A stretch of DNA of 64,000 bases from Pseudomonas poae (lineage in GTDB: Bacteria; Pseudomonadota; Gammaproteobacteria; Pseudomonadales; Pseudomonadaceae): contig NZ_JYLI01000006.1 in NCBI RefSeq assembly GCF_001439785.1, forward strand, positions 124,001 through 188,000, in the 5' to 3' direction. Under the pieces are notes generated by a model. That model was not told the origin of the DNA, ran no database searches, and worked only from the letters and a program-made list of their open reading frames with translations. The translations under genes were made by a program, and so were the position numbers. Positions within the stretch are counted from its first letter, which is position 1, and each line of letters opens with the position of its first letter. Positions 44,671-53,600 of this stretch are shown here, in pieces.

Positions 44671-46113
44671 ATGACCGAACAATTGCCCAACGGCTACAGC
44701 CCACGCCTGTATAACCAGGACCTGGGCCCGCTGCCGCAGAAATGGACCTGGTACAACATCTTCGCCTTCTGGATGAGCGACGTGCACAGCGTCGGCGGCT
44801 ACGTGTTCGCCGCCAGCCTGTTTGCACTGGGCCTGGCCAGTTGGCAGGTGCTGATCGCGTTGCTGGCCGGCATTTGTATCGTGCAGTTGATTGCCAATCT
44901 GGTGGCAAAGCCGAGCCAGCAAGCCGCAGTGCCCTATCCGGTGATCTGCCGGCTGGCGTTCGGCGTGTTTGGGGCCAATATTCCCGCAGTGATTCGCGGA
45001 CTGATTGCGGTGGCGTGGTATGGCATTCAGACGTATCTGGCGTCCAGTGCCCTGATCATCGTGGTGCTACGCTTTTTCCCGCAAATGGCGGTGTATGCAG
45101 AGCCGCACTTCGCAGGCCTGTCTTACCTGGGCTGGTTTGGTTTCCTGACGTTGTGGGTGTTGCAGGCGGCGGTATTCTGGGCCGGGATGGAGTCGATCCG
45201 TCGCTTTATCGACTGGGCGGGGCCGGTGGTGTACGCGGTGATGTTCGCCCTGGCCGGCTGGATCGTGTGGAAAGCGGGCTGGAGCAACATCAGCTTTACC
45301 CTGGCCGAAAAGTCACTGTCGGGCTGGCAGGCATTCGGTCAGGTGATCGTGGCGACTGCGCTGGTGGTGTCTTACTTCTCCGGGCCAACACTAAACTTCG
45401 GCGACTTCAGCCGTTACTGCCGCAGCATGCAGGATGTAAGGCGCGGCAACTTCTGGGGCCTGCCGATCAACTTCCTGGCGTTTTCTCTGGTGACCGTAGT
45501 GATCGTCTCGGGCACCTTGCCGGTGTTTGGTGAAATGCTGCATGACCCGATTGCCACCGTTTCGCGCATCGACAACGACATGGCGGTGCTGCTGGGCGCC
45601 TTTGCATTCGTCACCGCGACCATCGGCATCAACATCGTCGCCAATTTCGTGTCCCCGGCGTTTGATTTTGCCAATGTCGCGCCCAGCAAAATCAGCTGGC
45701 GCGCCGGTGGAATGATCGCGGCGGTAGCGTCGATCTTCATCACGCCCTGGAACCTGTTCAACAACCCGCTGATGATCCACTACACCCTGGATATCCTCGC
45801 GGCATTCATCGGGCCGTTGTTCGGGATTCTGCTGGTGGACTTCTACCTCATCAAAAAACAGAAAATCGATGTGGACGCACTGTTCGATGACAGCCCGAGC
45901 GGGCGCTACTACTTCGACGGCGGCGTGAACTGGACGGCGGTAAAAGCGCTGGTGCCGGCGACGCTGGTGGGGGTCGCGATCACGTTCACGCCGGCATTGC
46001 AGGGGATGGCCAACTTCGCCTGGTTTACCGGGTGCTTCCTGGGCGGCCTGTTTTTTCTGGTCCTGGCGCGCCGTGAGCAGGTGCGCGTTGGCGCCCCGAT
46101 GGTTGCGGGCTGA
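44671..46113 (+). CDS. NCS1-family purine/cytosine-type permease in the guanidinobutyrate cluster
   Basis: 480 residues, about twelve membrane helices. NCS1 features: WTWYNIFAFWMSDVHSVGGYVFAA in helix 1, WYGIQTYLASSALIIVV, SGPTLNFGDFSRYC, and ITPWNLFNNPLMIHYTLDILAAFIGPLFGILLVDFYLIKK. These carriers import nucleobases or related compounds with Na+ or H+. The ATG at 44671 follows GAGGAG; upstream in-frame ATGs are not family-like. In P. aeruginosa the corresponding gene lies beside gbuA and gbuR, suggesting uptake of a guanidino compound. Confidence 0.88.
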   Translation: MTEQLPNGYSPRLYNQDLGPLPQKWTWYNIFAFWMSDVHSVGGYVFAASLFALGLASWQVLIALLAGICIVQLIANLVAKPSQQAAVPYPVICRLAFGVFGANIPAVIRGLIAVAWYGIQTYLASSALIIVVLRFFPQMAVYAEPHFAGLSYLGWFGFLTLWVLQAAVFWAGMESIRRFIDWAGPVVYAVMFALAGWIVWKAGWSNISFTLAEKSLSGWQAFGQVIVATALVVSYFSGPTLNFGDFSRYCRSMQDVRRGNFWGLPINFLAFSLVTVVIVSGTLPVFGEMLHDPIATVSRIDNDMAVLLGAFAFVTATIGINIVANFVSPAFDFANVAPSKISWRAGGMIAAVASIFITPWNLFNNPLMIHYTLDILAAFIGPLFGILLVDFYLIKKQKIDVDALFDDSPSGRYYFDGGVNWTAVKALVPATLVGVAITFTPALQGMANFAWFTGCFLGGLFFLVLARREQVRVGAPMVAG

Positions 46114-46276
46114 CCGGCCGCGCGTGATGGTTTGAACGAACGGTCAGGATCCAGATCCATTCAGTAATAGATTAGTTGTGGTTTCGTTCAAGCATTACGT
46201 AGGACTTAGGGCTACTATCAGTGTAGGAAACGGCGACATACATCCGCCGACTCGCACACCCTCAAGGGGGGCAACC

Positions 46277-46399
46277 ATGAAAGAGAAAATCCATAACTGG
46301 CTCCATGACCTCGGCGTTGCACTTGGCTTGATCGAGCCGCCCTTGCAACCGGTGCCCATCCGCACCGATGACGATCAGCGTCGTCCGCGTCGCCGGTAA
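46277..46399 (+). CDS. 40-residue conserved small protein
   Basis: KEKIHNWLHDLGVALGLIEP then a Pro-rich stretch and a polyarginine end (RRPRRR). The amphipathic N-terminal helix suggests peripheral membrane binding. AAGGGGGG six bases before the ATG is a strong ribosome site. A small gene occupies the same place between the NCS1 transporter and gbuA in P. aeruginosa, which favours a real gene. Function unknown. Confidence 0.6.
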   Translation: MKEKIHNWLHDLGVALGLIEPPLQPVPIRTDDDQRRPRRR

Positions 46400-46406
46400 G
46401 CATTCT

Positions 46407-46430
46407 GTGTGGGAGCAGGGCTGCTCCCAC
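46407..46430. repeat. REP hairpin
   Basis: TGTGGGAGCA and TGCTCCCACA form a ten-base stem with a four-base loop, between the converging small gene and the SSS symporter. Confidence 0.75.
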
Positions 46431-46449
46431 ATTCATTTTGTGGCGGGCA

Positions 46450-47832
46450 TTAAACCGTGCGAGCCACAACCGACTCCGGTTTACGCGACAGCAGGCTCAC
46501 CGCCAAAAACGTCACCAGCCCCACCGCCAGGCTGTAGTAGATCGGCGTGTTCGCATCCAGCCCATCCTTGAACATGAACACCAGCGCGGTCATAAAGCCC
46601 AACGCCATCGAGGCAATGGCCCCTGATGTGGTCGCACGTTTCCAGAAAATCGCCCCCATCAGCGGGATCAGCATGCCGCCCACCAGCAGGTTATAGGCCA
46701 GGGTCAGAGCGCTGATCACGTCACTTACCACCAACGCGATTCCCAGCACGACCGCCCCGGTCAGCAAGGTAAACAGGCGGTTGATGCCCAGGCTCGACTG
46801 TTTGCCACCGCGCAGCCGTGGCAGCAGGTCTTCTGTGAGGACGGTGGAGGCTGCCAGCAGGCTGGCGCTGGCGGTCGACATCATCGCCGCGAGGGCCGCA
46901 GCGATCACCAGGCCGCGGATGCCGTCCGGCAGCGAAAGTTTGACGATGGCGGCAAACGCGTTATTGACGTTATCCAGGTCCGGGATCAGCACATGCGCCG
47001 CCATGCCGATCAGAGCGCAGGCCAAGCCATAGACGATGCAGTAGAAACCGGCGAACGTGCCGGCGTACCGGGCGACCTTTTCGTCACGGGCAGTGAACAC
47101 CCGCTGCCAGATATCCTGGCCGATCAGGATGCCGAAGAAGTAAATCATGAAGTAGGTGATGATCGTGTCCCAGCCGATTGCCGTGAAGCTGAAGCTCGAC
47201 GCAGGCAACCGGTTTACCAGTTCATCCCAGCCACCGACGCGGTACAGGCAGATCGGCAGCAGGATGAACATCAGGCCGACGGTCTTGATCACGAACTGCA
47301 CGATGTCGGTCAGCGTCAGTGACCACATGCCGCCGATAGCCGAATACACGACCACCACGCCACCGCCCAGCAGCAATGAGCTCCAGAAGGGCAGGTCGAA
47401 CAGCACCTGCAGCACGGTGCAGATTCCCAGCACCGACGTCACACCCAGCATCACCGCATAAGCCAGCATGATCACCGCGCTGGCCTGGCGCGCCACGGGG
47501 TTGTAGCGCTTTTCCAGGACCTGGGTAACGGTGAAGATCTTCAGCTTGAGCAGCGGCTTGGCCAGGAACAGGTTCAGCGCAATGATCCCCATGCCCAGCG
47601 CCGCGCACAGCCAGAAGCCGGAAATGCCGTGCACGTAACCCAGACGCACGGTGCCGACGGTGGACGCGCCGCCCAGCACCGTGGCGGCCATGGTGCCCAT
47701 GTACAGCGACGGGCCCAGGTTGCGCCCGGCCACCAGGTAGTCTTCGTGGGTTCTGGCGCGGCGCATGCCGTAATAGCCGAGCACGAGCATGCCGGCGGCG
47801 TAGATAAGTACGACGAATAAATCCAAAGCCAT
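46450..47832 (-). CDS. Sodium:solute symporter (SSS family)
   Basis: 460 residues, about thirteen membrane helices. The SSS signature region (GIRGLVIAAALAAMMSTASASLLAASTVLTEDL) holds the Na2-site serines; the N-terminal GYYGMRRARTHEDYLVAGRNLGPSLYMGTMAATVLGGAST is typical. It imports an organic solute with Na+. It lies downstream of gbuA on the same strand (155-base gap), so a guanidino acid such as 4-guanidinobutyrate is a reasonable guess, not shown. Confidence 0.9.
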   Translation of the reverse strand: MALDLFVVLIYAAGMLVLGYYGMRRARTHEDYLVAGRNLGPSLYMGTMAATVLGGASTVGTVRLGYVHGISGFWLCAALGMGIIALNLFLAKPLLKLKIFTVTQVLEKRYNPVARQASAVIMLAYAVMLGVTSVLGICTVLQVLFDLPFWSSLLLGGGVVVVYSAIGGMWSLTLTDIVQFVIKTVGLMFILLPICLYRVGGWDELVNRLPASSFSFTAIGWDTIITYFMIYFFGILIGQDIWQRVFTARDEKVARYAGTFAGFYCIVYGLACALIGMAAHVLIPDLDNVNNAFAAIVKLSLPDGIRGLVIAAALAAMMSTASASLLAASTVLTEDLLPRLRGGKQSSLGINRLFTLLTGAVVLGIALVVSDVISALTLAYNLLVGGMLIPLMGAIFWKRATTSGAIASMALGFMTALVFMFKDGLDANTPIYYSLAVGLVTFLAVSLLSRKPESVVARTV

Positions 47833-47987
47833 GACGGCGGTTCTCCAATTATATTTTTTGTGGGCGAGCTGGCGGCAGACGGCTGCGCAAATACGCGAAG
47901 CAAGGATCAGGTGCCTTGGGATCTGCGATCCCGTTGGCGGTCAGTGCGTGAGTGCTGTTTTTATTGTTTGCCTCATGAGTGCGCACA

Positions 47988-48938
47988 TCAGCGGTGCGCC
48001 ACGCCGGGCAGCACGCAGAGCATCTCGTACAGCAGGTTGGCGCCCAGTAGCGAGGTGTTGCCGGTGGTGTCATAGGGCGGTGAAACTTCTACCAAATCAC
48101 AACCAATCAGGTCGAGGCCCTGGCAGCCACGGATGATTTCGATCGCCTGGATGGTGGTCAGCCCGCCGATTTCCGGAGTGCCGGTGCCAGGCGCCCAGGC
48201 CGGGTCGATGCCATCGATGTCAAAACTCAGGTACACCGGGCCGCCGCCGACCTTGTCGCGCACCTCGGCCATCAAAGGCGCGAGAGACTGATGCCAGCAC
48301 TCTTCGGCCTGGACCACGCGAAAGCCCTGCTTGCGACTCCAGTTGAAGTCTTCGGCGGTATAGCCCTGAGCGCGCAGGCCGATCTGCACCACGCGGTCGC
48401 AATCGAGCAGGCCTTCCTCGACAGCGCGGCGGAAGGTAGTGCCGTGGGCGATTTTCTCGCCGAACATGTGATCGTTGACGTCGGCGTGGGCATCGATGTG
48501 CACCAGCCCGACCTTGCCGTGTTTCTTGTGGATGGCCCGCAAAATCGGCAGCGTGATGGTGTGATCGCCACCCAGGGTCAGGGGAATCACGTTGTGTTCG
48601 AGGATTTCATCGTAGGCTTGTTCGATGATGCGTACGGCGTCCAGCAGGTTGAAGGTGTTGATCGCCACGTCACCGATATCCGCCACCGATAGCGAATCGA
48701 ACGGTGCGGCGCCGGTGGCCATGTTGTAGGGGCGGATCATCACCGATTCGGCGCGGATTTCGCGCGGCCCGAAGCGGGTGCCGGCGCGCAGCGAGGTGCC
48801 GATATCCAGCGGCACGCCGACAAAGGCGGCGTCCAGGCCTCTGGCCGTTGGCAGGTGCGGCAGGCGCATCATGGTGGCGATGCCGGCGAAGCGCGGCATT
48901 TCATTGCCGCCCAGTGGTTGATGGAAAGTCTTGTCCAC
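47988..48938 (-). CDS. gbuA: Guanidinobutyrase (ureohydrolase family)
   Basis: 316 residues. Mn-dependent ureohydrolase that splits 4-guanidinobutyrate to 4-aminobutyrate and urea, a step in arginine and agmatine catabolism. All metal ligands are present: GGDHT, VHIDAHADVND and SFDIDGIDPAWAPGTGTPE. Length and sequence, as remembered, agree closely with P. aeruginosa GbuA, and the divergent LysR gene next door is the counterpart of gbuR. Agmatinase or guanidinopropionase activity cannot be excluded by sequence alone. Confidence 0.88.
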   Translation of the reverse strand: MDKTFHQPLGGNEMPRFAGIATMMRLPHLPTARGLDAAFVGVPLDIGTSLRAGTRFGPREIRAESVMIRPYNMATGAAPFDSLSVADIGDVAINTFNLLDAVRIIEQAYDEILEHNVIPLTLGGDHTITLPILRAIHKKHGKVGLVHIDAHADVNDHMFGEKIAHGTTFRRAVEEGLLDCDRVVQIGLRAQGYTAEDFNWSRKQGFRVVQAEECWHQSLAPLMAEVRDKVGGGPVYLSFDIDGIDPAWAPGTGTPEIGGLTTIQAIEIIRGCQGLDLIGCDLVEVSPPYDTTGNTSLLGANLLYEMLCVLPGVAHR

Positions 48939-49025
48939 GGGAGTGCCTCATCGTTTTTGTCTGTCAGGGGGCCGATTCTGCGAAAAGCGAACGAGGGGAA
49001 GAATCGGCAGCGGCAAATACTTAGT

Positions 49026-49044
49026 TCAGATTTTTCTAAACTGA
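49026..49044. promoter_or_regulatory. candidate LysR-type operator between gbuA and gbuR
   Basis: TCAG-N11-CTGA, an interrupted palindrome of LysR-box geometry (T-N11-A), lies in the 154-base divergent region between gbuA and gbuR, 49 bases before the gbuR ATG. Confidence 0.4.
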
Positions 49045-49092
49045 TACCCGGGGGGTAAACTCGCTTCAATTGTGTGTGCCTCTGGAGACTCC

Positions 49093-49989
49093 ATGGCCAG
49101 CGCCTTGCCCGACCTGAAACTCCTGCGCATCTTCGTCAGCGTCGTGCGGCACCAGGGGTTCGCCACTGCCCAGCACGAACTCAACCTGTCCACCTCGGCC
49201 ATCTCCACCTACATGAGCCAGTTGGAAGCGGCGTTGGGCCTGGTGCTGTGCCATCGTGGCCGAGGCGGCTTCAGCCTCACCAGCAAGGGCGAACTGTTTC
49301 ATCAGGAAACCCTGCGCCTGCTCGGCGAGCTCGAAGGCTTCGAACAATACGCCGCCGCGTTGAAGGGTGAATTGCGTGGCACCCTCAGGCTCGGTGTGCT
49401 CGACTCCACGGTCAGCGACAAGGCCCTGCCGTTCGCTGAAGTGATCGGCGCTTACAGCCTCGAACACCCGGCAGTGCATCTGCATTTGTCGGTGATGAGC
49501 CCTTACGAGCTGCAGCTCGGCGTGCAGGACAACCGCCTGGACCTGGCCATTGGCGCCTTCTCCAACCGCATGAGCGGGCTGATCTACATGCCGCTGTACC
49601 GCGAGCAGCACTGGTTGTATTGCAGCACGCGTCATCCCTTGTTCAACGAGCGGCGTATCCCCGAGCAGGTGATCACCCAGCAGCGTATGGTCGGACGCGG
49701 TTATTGGAGCCAGGCGGAGCTGGCGCGCCATGGCTTCAAGCACAGCGCCGCTACCGTGGAAAGCATGGAGGCGCAGCTGATCCTGGTGCTGTCCGGCGCC
49801 TATATCGGTTACCTGCCCGAACACTATGCCCAGGCCTGGGCCGACAAGGGCGACCTGCGCGTGCTGTTGCCGGCGACCTTTGGTTACCAGGCGCCGTTCT
49901 CGATGATCATGCGCCGTGGCCGCAGCCGCGAGCCGCTGATCCAGACCTTCCGCGACCTGCTCAAGGCGCAGCTCAACCAGGCTCGATAA
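49093..49989 (+). CDS. gbuR: LysR-family regulator of guanidinobutyrase (GbuR-like)
   Basis: 298 residues. N-terminal helix-turn-helix (FVSVVRHQGFATAQHELNLSTSAISTYMSQLEAALG) and effector-binding domain. Divergent from gbuA, where GbuR of P. aeruginosa is the activator responding to 4-guanidinobutyrate. ATG 49093 follows GGAG; an in-frame ATG at 49072 adds seven residues. A LysR-like box lies upstream. Its stop is three bases before the DTW-domain gene. Confidence 0.85.
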   Translation: MASALPDLKLLRIFVSVVRHQGFATAQHELNLSTSAISTYMSQLEAALGLVLCHRGRGGFSLTSKGELFHQETLRLLGELEGFEQYAAALKGELRGTLRLGVLDSTVSDKALPFAEVIGAYSLEHPAVHLHLSVMSPYELQLGVQDNRLDLAIGAFSNRMSGLIYMPLYREQHWLYCSTRHPLFNERRIPEQVITQQRMVGRGYWSQAELARHGFKHSAATVESMEAQLILVLSGAYIGYLPEHYAQAWADKGDLRVLLPATFGYQAPFSMIMRRGRSREPLIQTFRDLLKAQLNQAR

Positions 49990-49992
49990 CCC

Positions 49993-50589
49993 ATGTCCAG
50001 ACCCCAATGCTCCCGTTGCCTCAGGCCTGCCAGCCATTGCCTGTGCGCGCTGATCCCCTGCCTGGACAGCCGCACCCGCGTGTTGCTGTTGCAGCATCCG
50101 AGCGAGGTCAACCATGCGCTCAATACCGCTCGGCTCGCCGCATTGGGCCTCACCAATGCGCAGTTGCGGGTGGGCGAGGTGTTCGATGACCTGGCGACCT
50201 TGTTGAATCCGCCCGGTTATCAGGCGCGGCTGTTGTTCCCGGCCGATGCTGCGCAGCCGTTGCAGGCCTACGCCCCGGGCGACCAGCCACTGTTGCTGGT
50301 GGTGCCCGATGGCACCTGGCGCAAGGCGCGCAAGTTGCTGCACCTGAACCCGTTGCTGGCGGCATTGCCCCGGGTCACGCTCGCTGAGGGCGGCGTGTCG
50401 CGCTATCGATTGCGCAAGGCACCGGGGCCGGGCGCGCTGTCGACGGTGGAGGCGATTGTGCAGGCGCTGCAGGTGCTGGAAGCGCCGCAGTCGTTCGAGC
50501 CGCTGCTCAAGCCCTTCGAGGCGCTGATCGAAGGGCAGATTGCAGCGATGGGCTCGGCGGTTTTCGAAAAAAACCACGGCGCTACATAG
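49993..50589 (+). CDS. tRNA-uridine aminocarboxypropyltransferase (DTW domain)
   Basis: 198 residues. DTW-domain enzyme that adds a 3-amino-3-carboxypropyl group from SAM to uridine in tRNA (acp3U47 in E. coli, TapT). Seen: N-terminal cysteine cluster (Cys6, Cys9, Cys16, Cys18), the LLQHPSEVNHALNTARLA SAM-related motif, and LVVPDGTWRKARKL, where DGTW is the DxTW signature. It begins three bases after gbuR and so may be co-transcribed with it. Confidence 0.88.
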   Translation: MSRPQCSRCLRPASHCLCALIPCLDSRTRVLLLQHPSEVNHALNTARLAALGLTNAQLRVGEVFDDLATLLNPPGYQARLLFPADAAQPLQAYAPGDQPLLLVVPDGTWRKARKLLHLNPLLAALPRVTLAEGGVSRYRLRKAPGPGALSTVEAIVQALQVLEAPQSFEPLLKPFEALIEGQIAAMGSAVFEKNHGAT

Positions 50590-50644
50590 CTACCGGGCGT
50601 GGCGTCAGTGAGGGGATAGGCTGGGCTTTTCAGGAATATCCGAA

Positions 50645-53600
50645 ATGCTCGACCCCACTCAACAGCCTGCCCCCCAAGACCCGTTGGCCCGGTTCGTGGC
50701 TGAGCGCCGCGCGCCATTGATGACGCGTTCGGAATGGTCAGCCTTGCAAAATCTGGATGTTCTGCGAGGCAAGCTGGACGTGTTTTTTGGCGCGCTCAAC
50801 GACGCGGAGAAGTACGCTTATGTGCGCCTGCAACGAGCCTGGATTGATGCACAGCGCAGCGTGGAAAAAGACGTCAAGGCGCTGACTCATGCCTTCGAGC
50901 AGCAGACCATGGCGTTGTTACGCGCCCAGTTGCAGGCCTTGACCGGGCAGGATATCGATCCCGTCAACACGCGCATTCATACCCGTTACCTGCAGCCAGA
51001 ACAGCGTGTGCGGCGCGCAGCCCATGGCGAGAAGGGCGAGGGTGTGGTGAAGGTCGCCAGCCTCAGTCTGTGGGACGCGGCCTGCCTGAACTATGACGGC
51101 CTGACCGGTTGGAGCTATCCGGGCCGTACCGGCCTGGCGGATGCCAGTTATCTGGATGCCCATGTCAATGCGACCGCCGCTGAGTTTATTGCGCTGGTGC
51201 GCAGGCTCGATCTGGGTGGGCAGTTGCGCCAACGCTTGGATGACGGGCTCAAGCCCAACGGCTCAGTGGGTAACAGTGTGATGGGGCTGGCAAAGGCGGA
51301 GTTTGATTTCGCCCTGATAGACGCGCTGAAAAACACGGCTGCCAGCGGTATTGACCGAGAAAAGTATCAGTGGGTCAAGCGTGCGTTGAGCGGTGAGGCA
51401 CGCTGGGGATCGATGGAAGAAATGCTGCTGTTTATCCCTCACGGTGTCGACAATGTGAGCTGGGTGCCTCAGCCCATGGGGCTCACCGGACACTATGTGC
51501 GTCCGCCACCAGGTGACAGGCTGAGCATTCCCCACCTGGTGTTTTCCATCACTGGCTGCAAGGGGGCGTTCAGTTTTTTTCCCAGTCGTCCGGGCGGCGC
51601 CTTGCGCCATTTTCAGAGCCACCGCAGGGCTTGCGAGCATTTTCATGTGGCCTTCGACAGCGCGTATCGCCAGGGAGATGTCGACTGGCTGTACCCGATG
51701 ATGTTGCTGCGCGACTGCGCGCGTCTGAAGCGAATCGCCAAGACCACTGCGCCGCCTGCCGACCTTGAAGGGGTCGCCCATTTGATTTACCGATTGGCGC
51801 AAAGCATTCCGGCAGTCGATACCCTCGGAAAGATTGGCTATGTCAGAGAAACGGTGGAGAAGGTGCCCGTCGTCAGTCTCAACGATTTCTACATCAAGCG
51901 GTGTCGAGCCAATCTGCAGGAAATGGCCCATCAAACGCCGGGCTTCATGCCGACGCTGATCGAGGTGTTCAAGACCCTGGCGCTCGAAATCCTCAATGTG
52001 CTTTTAATTCCAGTGCCGGGCGCTTTGAAAGGGTTGGGACGGGTGCGCACCATTGCGATGTTCGTGGCCCTTGAGCAAGCGCTGGTCGAGGGCGGCAGTC
52101 AGGCGATGCAAGGCGAGCCGGGCGACTTGCTCCAGGGCTTCGCGGACCTGGCCGATCTGCTCATCAGCGGGCGTTTGCACACGCGTCTGGCTAAAAGCGT
52201 GCAGCGTCGTCACCAGCGTTTGTATCGGCGATTATCCGACGCACGTAGCGCCACTGAGCAGCGCGAGCCAAGCGCCGGCAAGGTGCTCGAAACAATGCTC
52301 GGTTCCCCGGACGCACCCGCCCGAGCGATGGAGGTGATCCTTTCGAGCAGTGCCACCTCGCAGCAGACGCTTGGCCAGGTATGGGCCGGAGCGCAACCCT
52401 CGGCTTCGCTGGTGGACGCCGTCGAGCGGTTCCAGGCTGATCGGCTGATTGAATGGGTTGCCGAGGGTGGTGACTCCACGCGTACCGTGCCGGTTGCAGC
52501 CGTTGACGTGCTCGCGCCGTTGCTCACCCAACTGTCGGCCTGGCCGGCGGACACCTCGCTGAGCATTGCAAACCAGCAGGGCGTGGAGGTGCGGCGCTAC
52601 AGCAAGGGCGCCTCTGTCATGCCAACCGCCGTGGTCAGCGTGACCGCACTGGAAAACCATCAGTTCGCCTACGGCACTCCACAGCGTTTCACTGCGCATC
52701 TGCCCAGCGCAATCATCGAGCTGTTACCAGAGTATTTCCCGGCGGGCGACCACGCGCTTGGCCAACAATTGGCCGTGCAAGCCAGGGCCCGCAAAACCGA
52801 CCTGTTCGAAGCGCTCACACGGTTTGCCGAGCTCAGCCGTTCGGCGGCCAGCGGGGTCAGCGTGGCGGTACATGCCTTGCTGCCCGATCGCGTTACGCCG
52901 GACACTCCGGTGCCCGCCGTGATTACCCAACTGCGCGCGCTGCACCCCGACCTTAGCCTGGCGCGATTGCTTGAGGTATTGCGTGAGCATCCGCTCTCCG
53001 AGCACCAACAGACCCAACTGCTGGAGTCGCAACTGCAACCCGAGGCGCTTTACCTGGCGTTGCGCGCGGTCCGGGGAGTGGCACGCCGGGAGAAGATCAT
53101 CGATGGGCTGTTTCACGGGCGACGCTTCGACCGTCAAACCTGCCACTGGGCCACCGAATTTGCCGACGGGGTGCTGCGCGACCTGACCGGCCAACAATTG
53201 GTGGTCAGCCCCGCCGGGCAAGCGGTCCCCTACGTGTCCAAGGGGCCTGCGGATCGCAATGTGGTGGTTATCGATCAGTTGCGCGGGCGTTTTGCGGCAT
53301 ATAACCATCATGCGCTGCGCACCGGAGCGACATTCATGGGAGCAGACAGCTTTTATGATGCAATCATCAGCCGGCTCTCGGCAGGCGACCGCCTGCAACT
53401 GGGGCTAAGTGCGTTGCAGGGCGTTGCCGACCTGCGTCATCAGGTCGCCCACGCAATGCTGCGCAACCGTGCGCCTGATGGATCGTTCTACCCCTATCGG
53501 CGTGAAATTGAGCATTACGCCACCACCGCCGACACCACCGGTATCGTCCCCGAACCTGACGCATTGGGTCTTTACCGAAGGGGACCGGACCGTTACCTGT

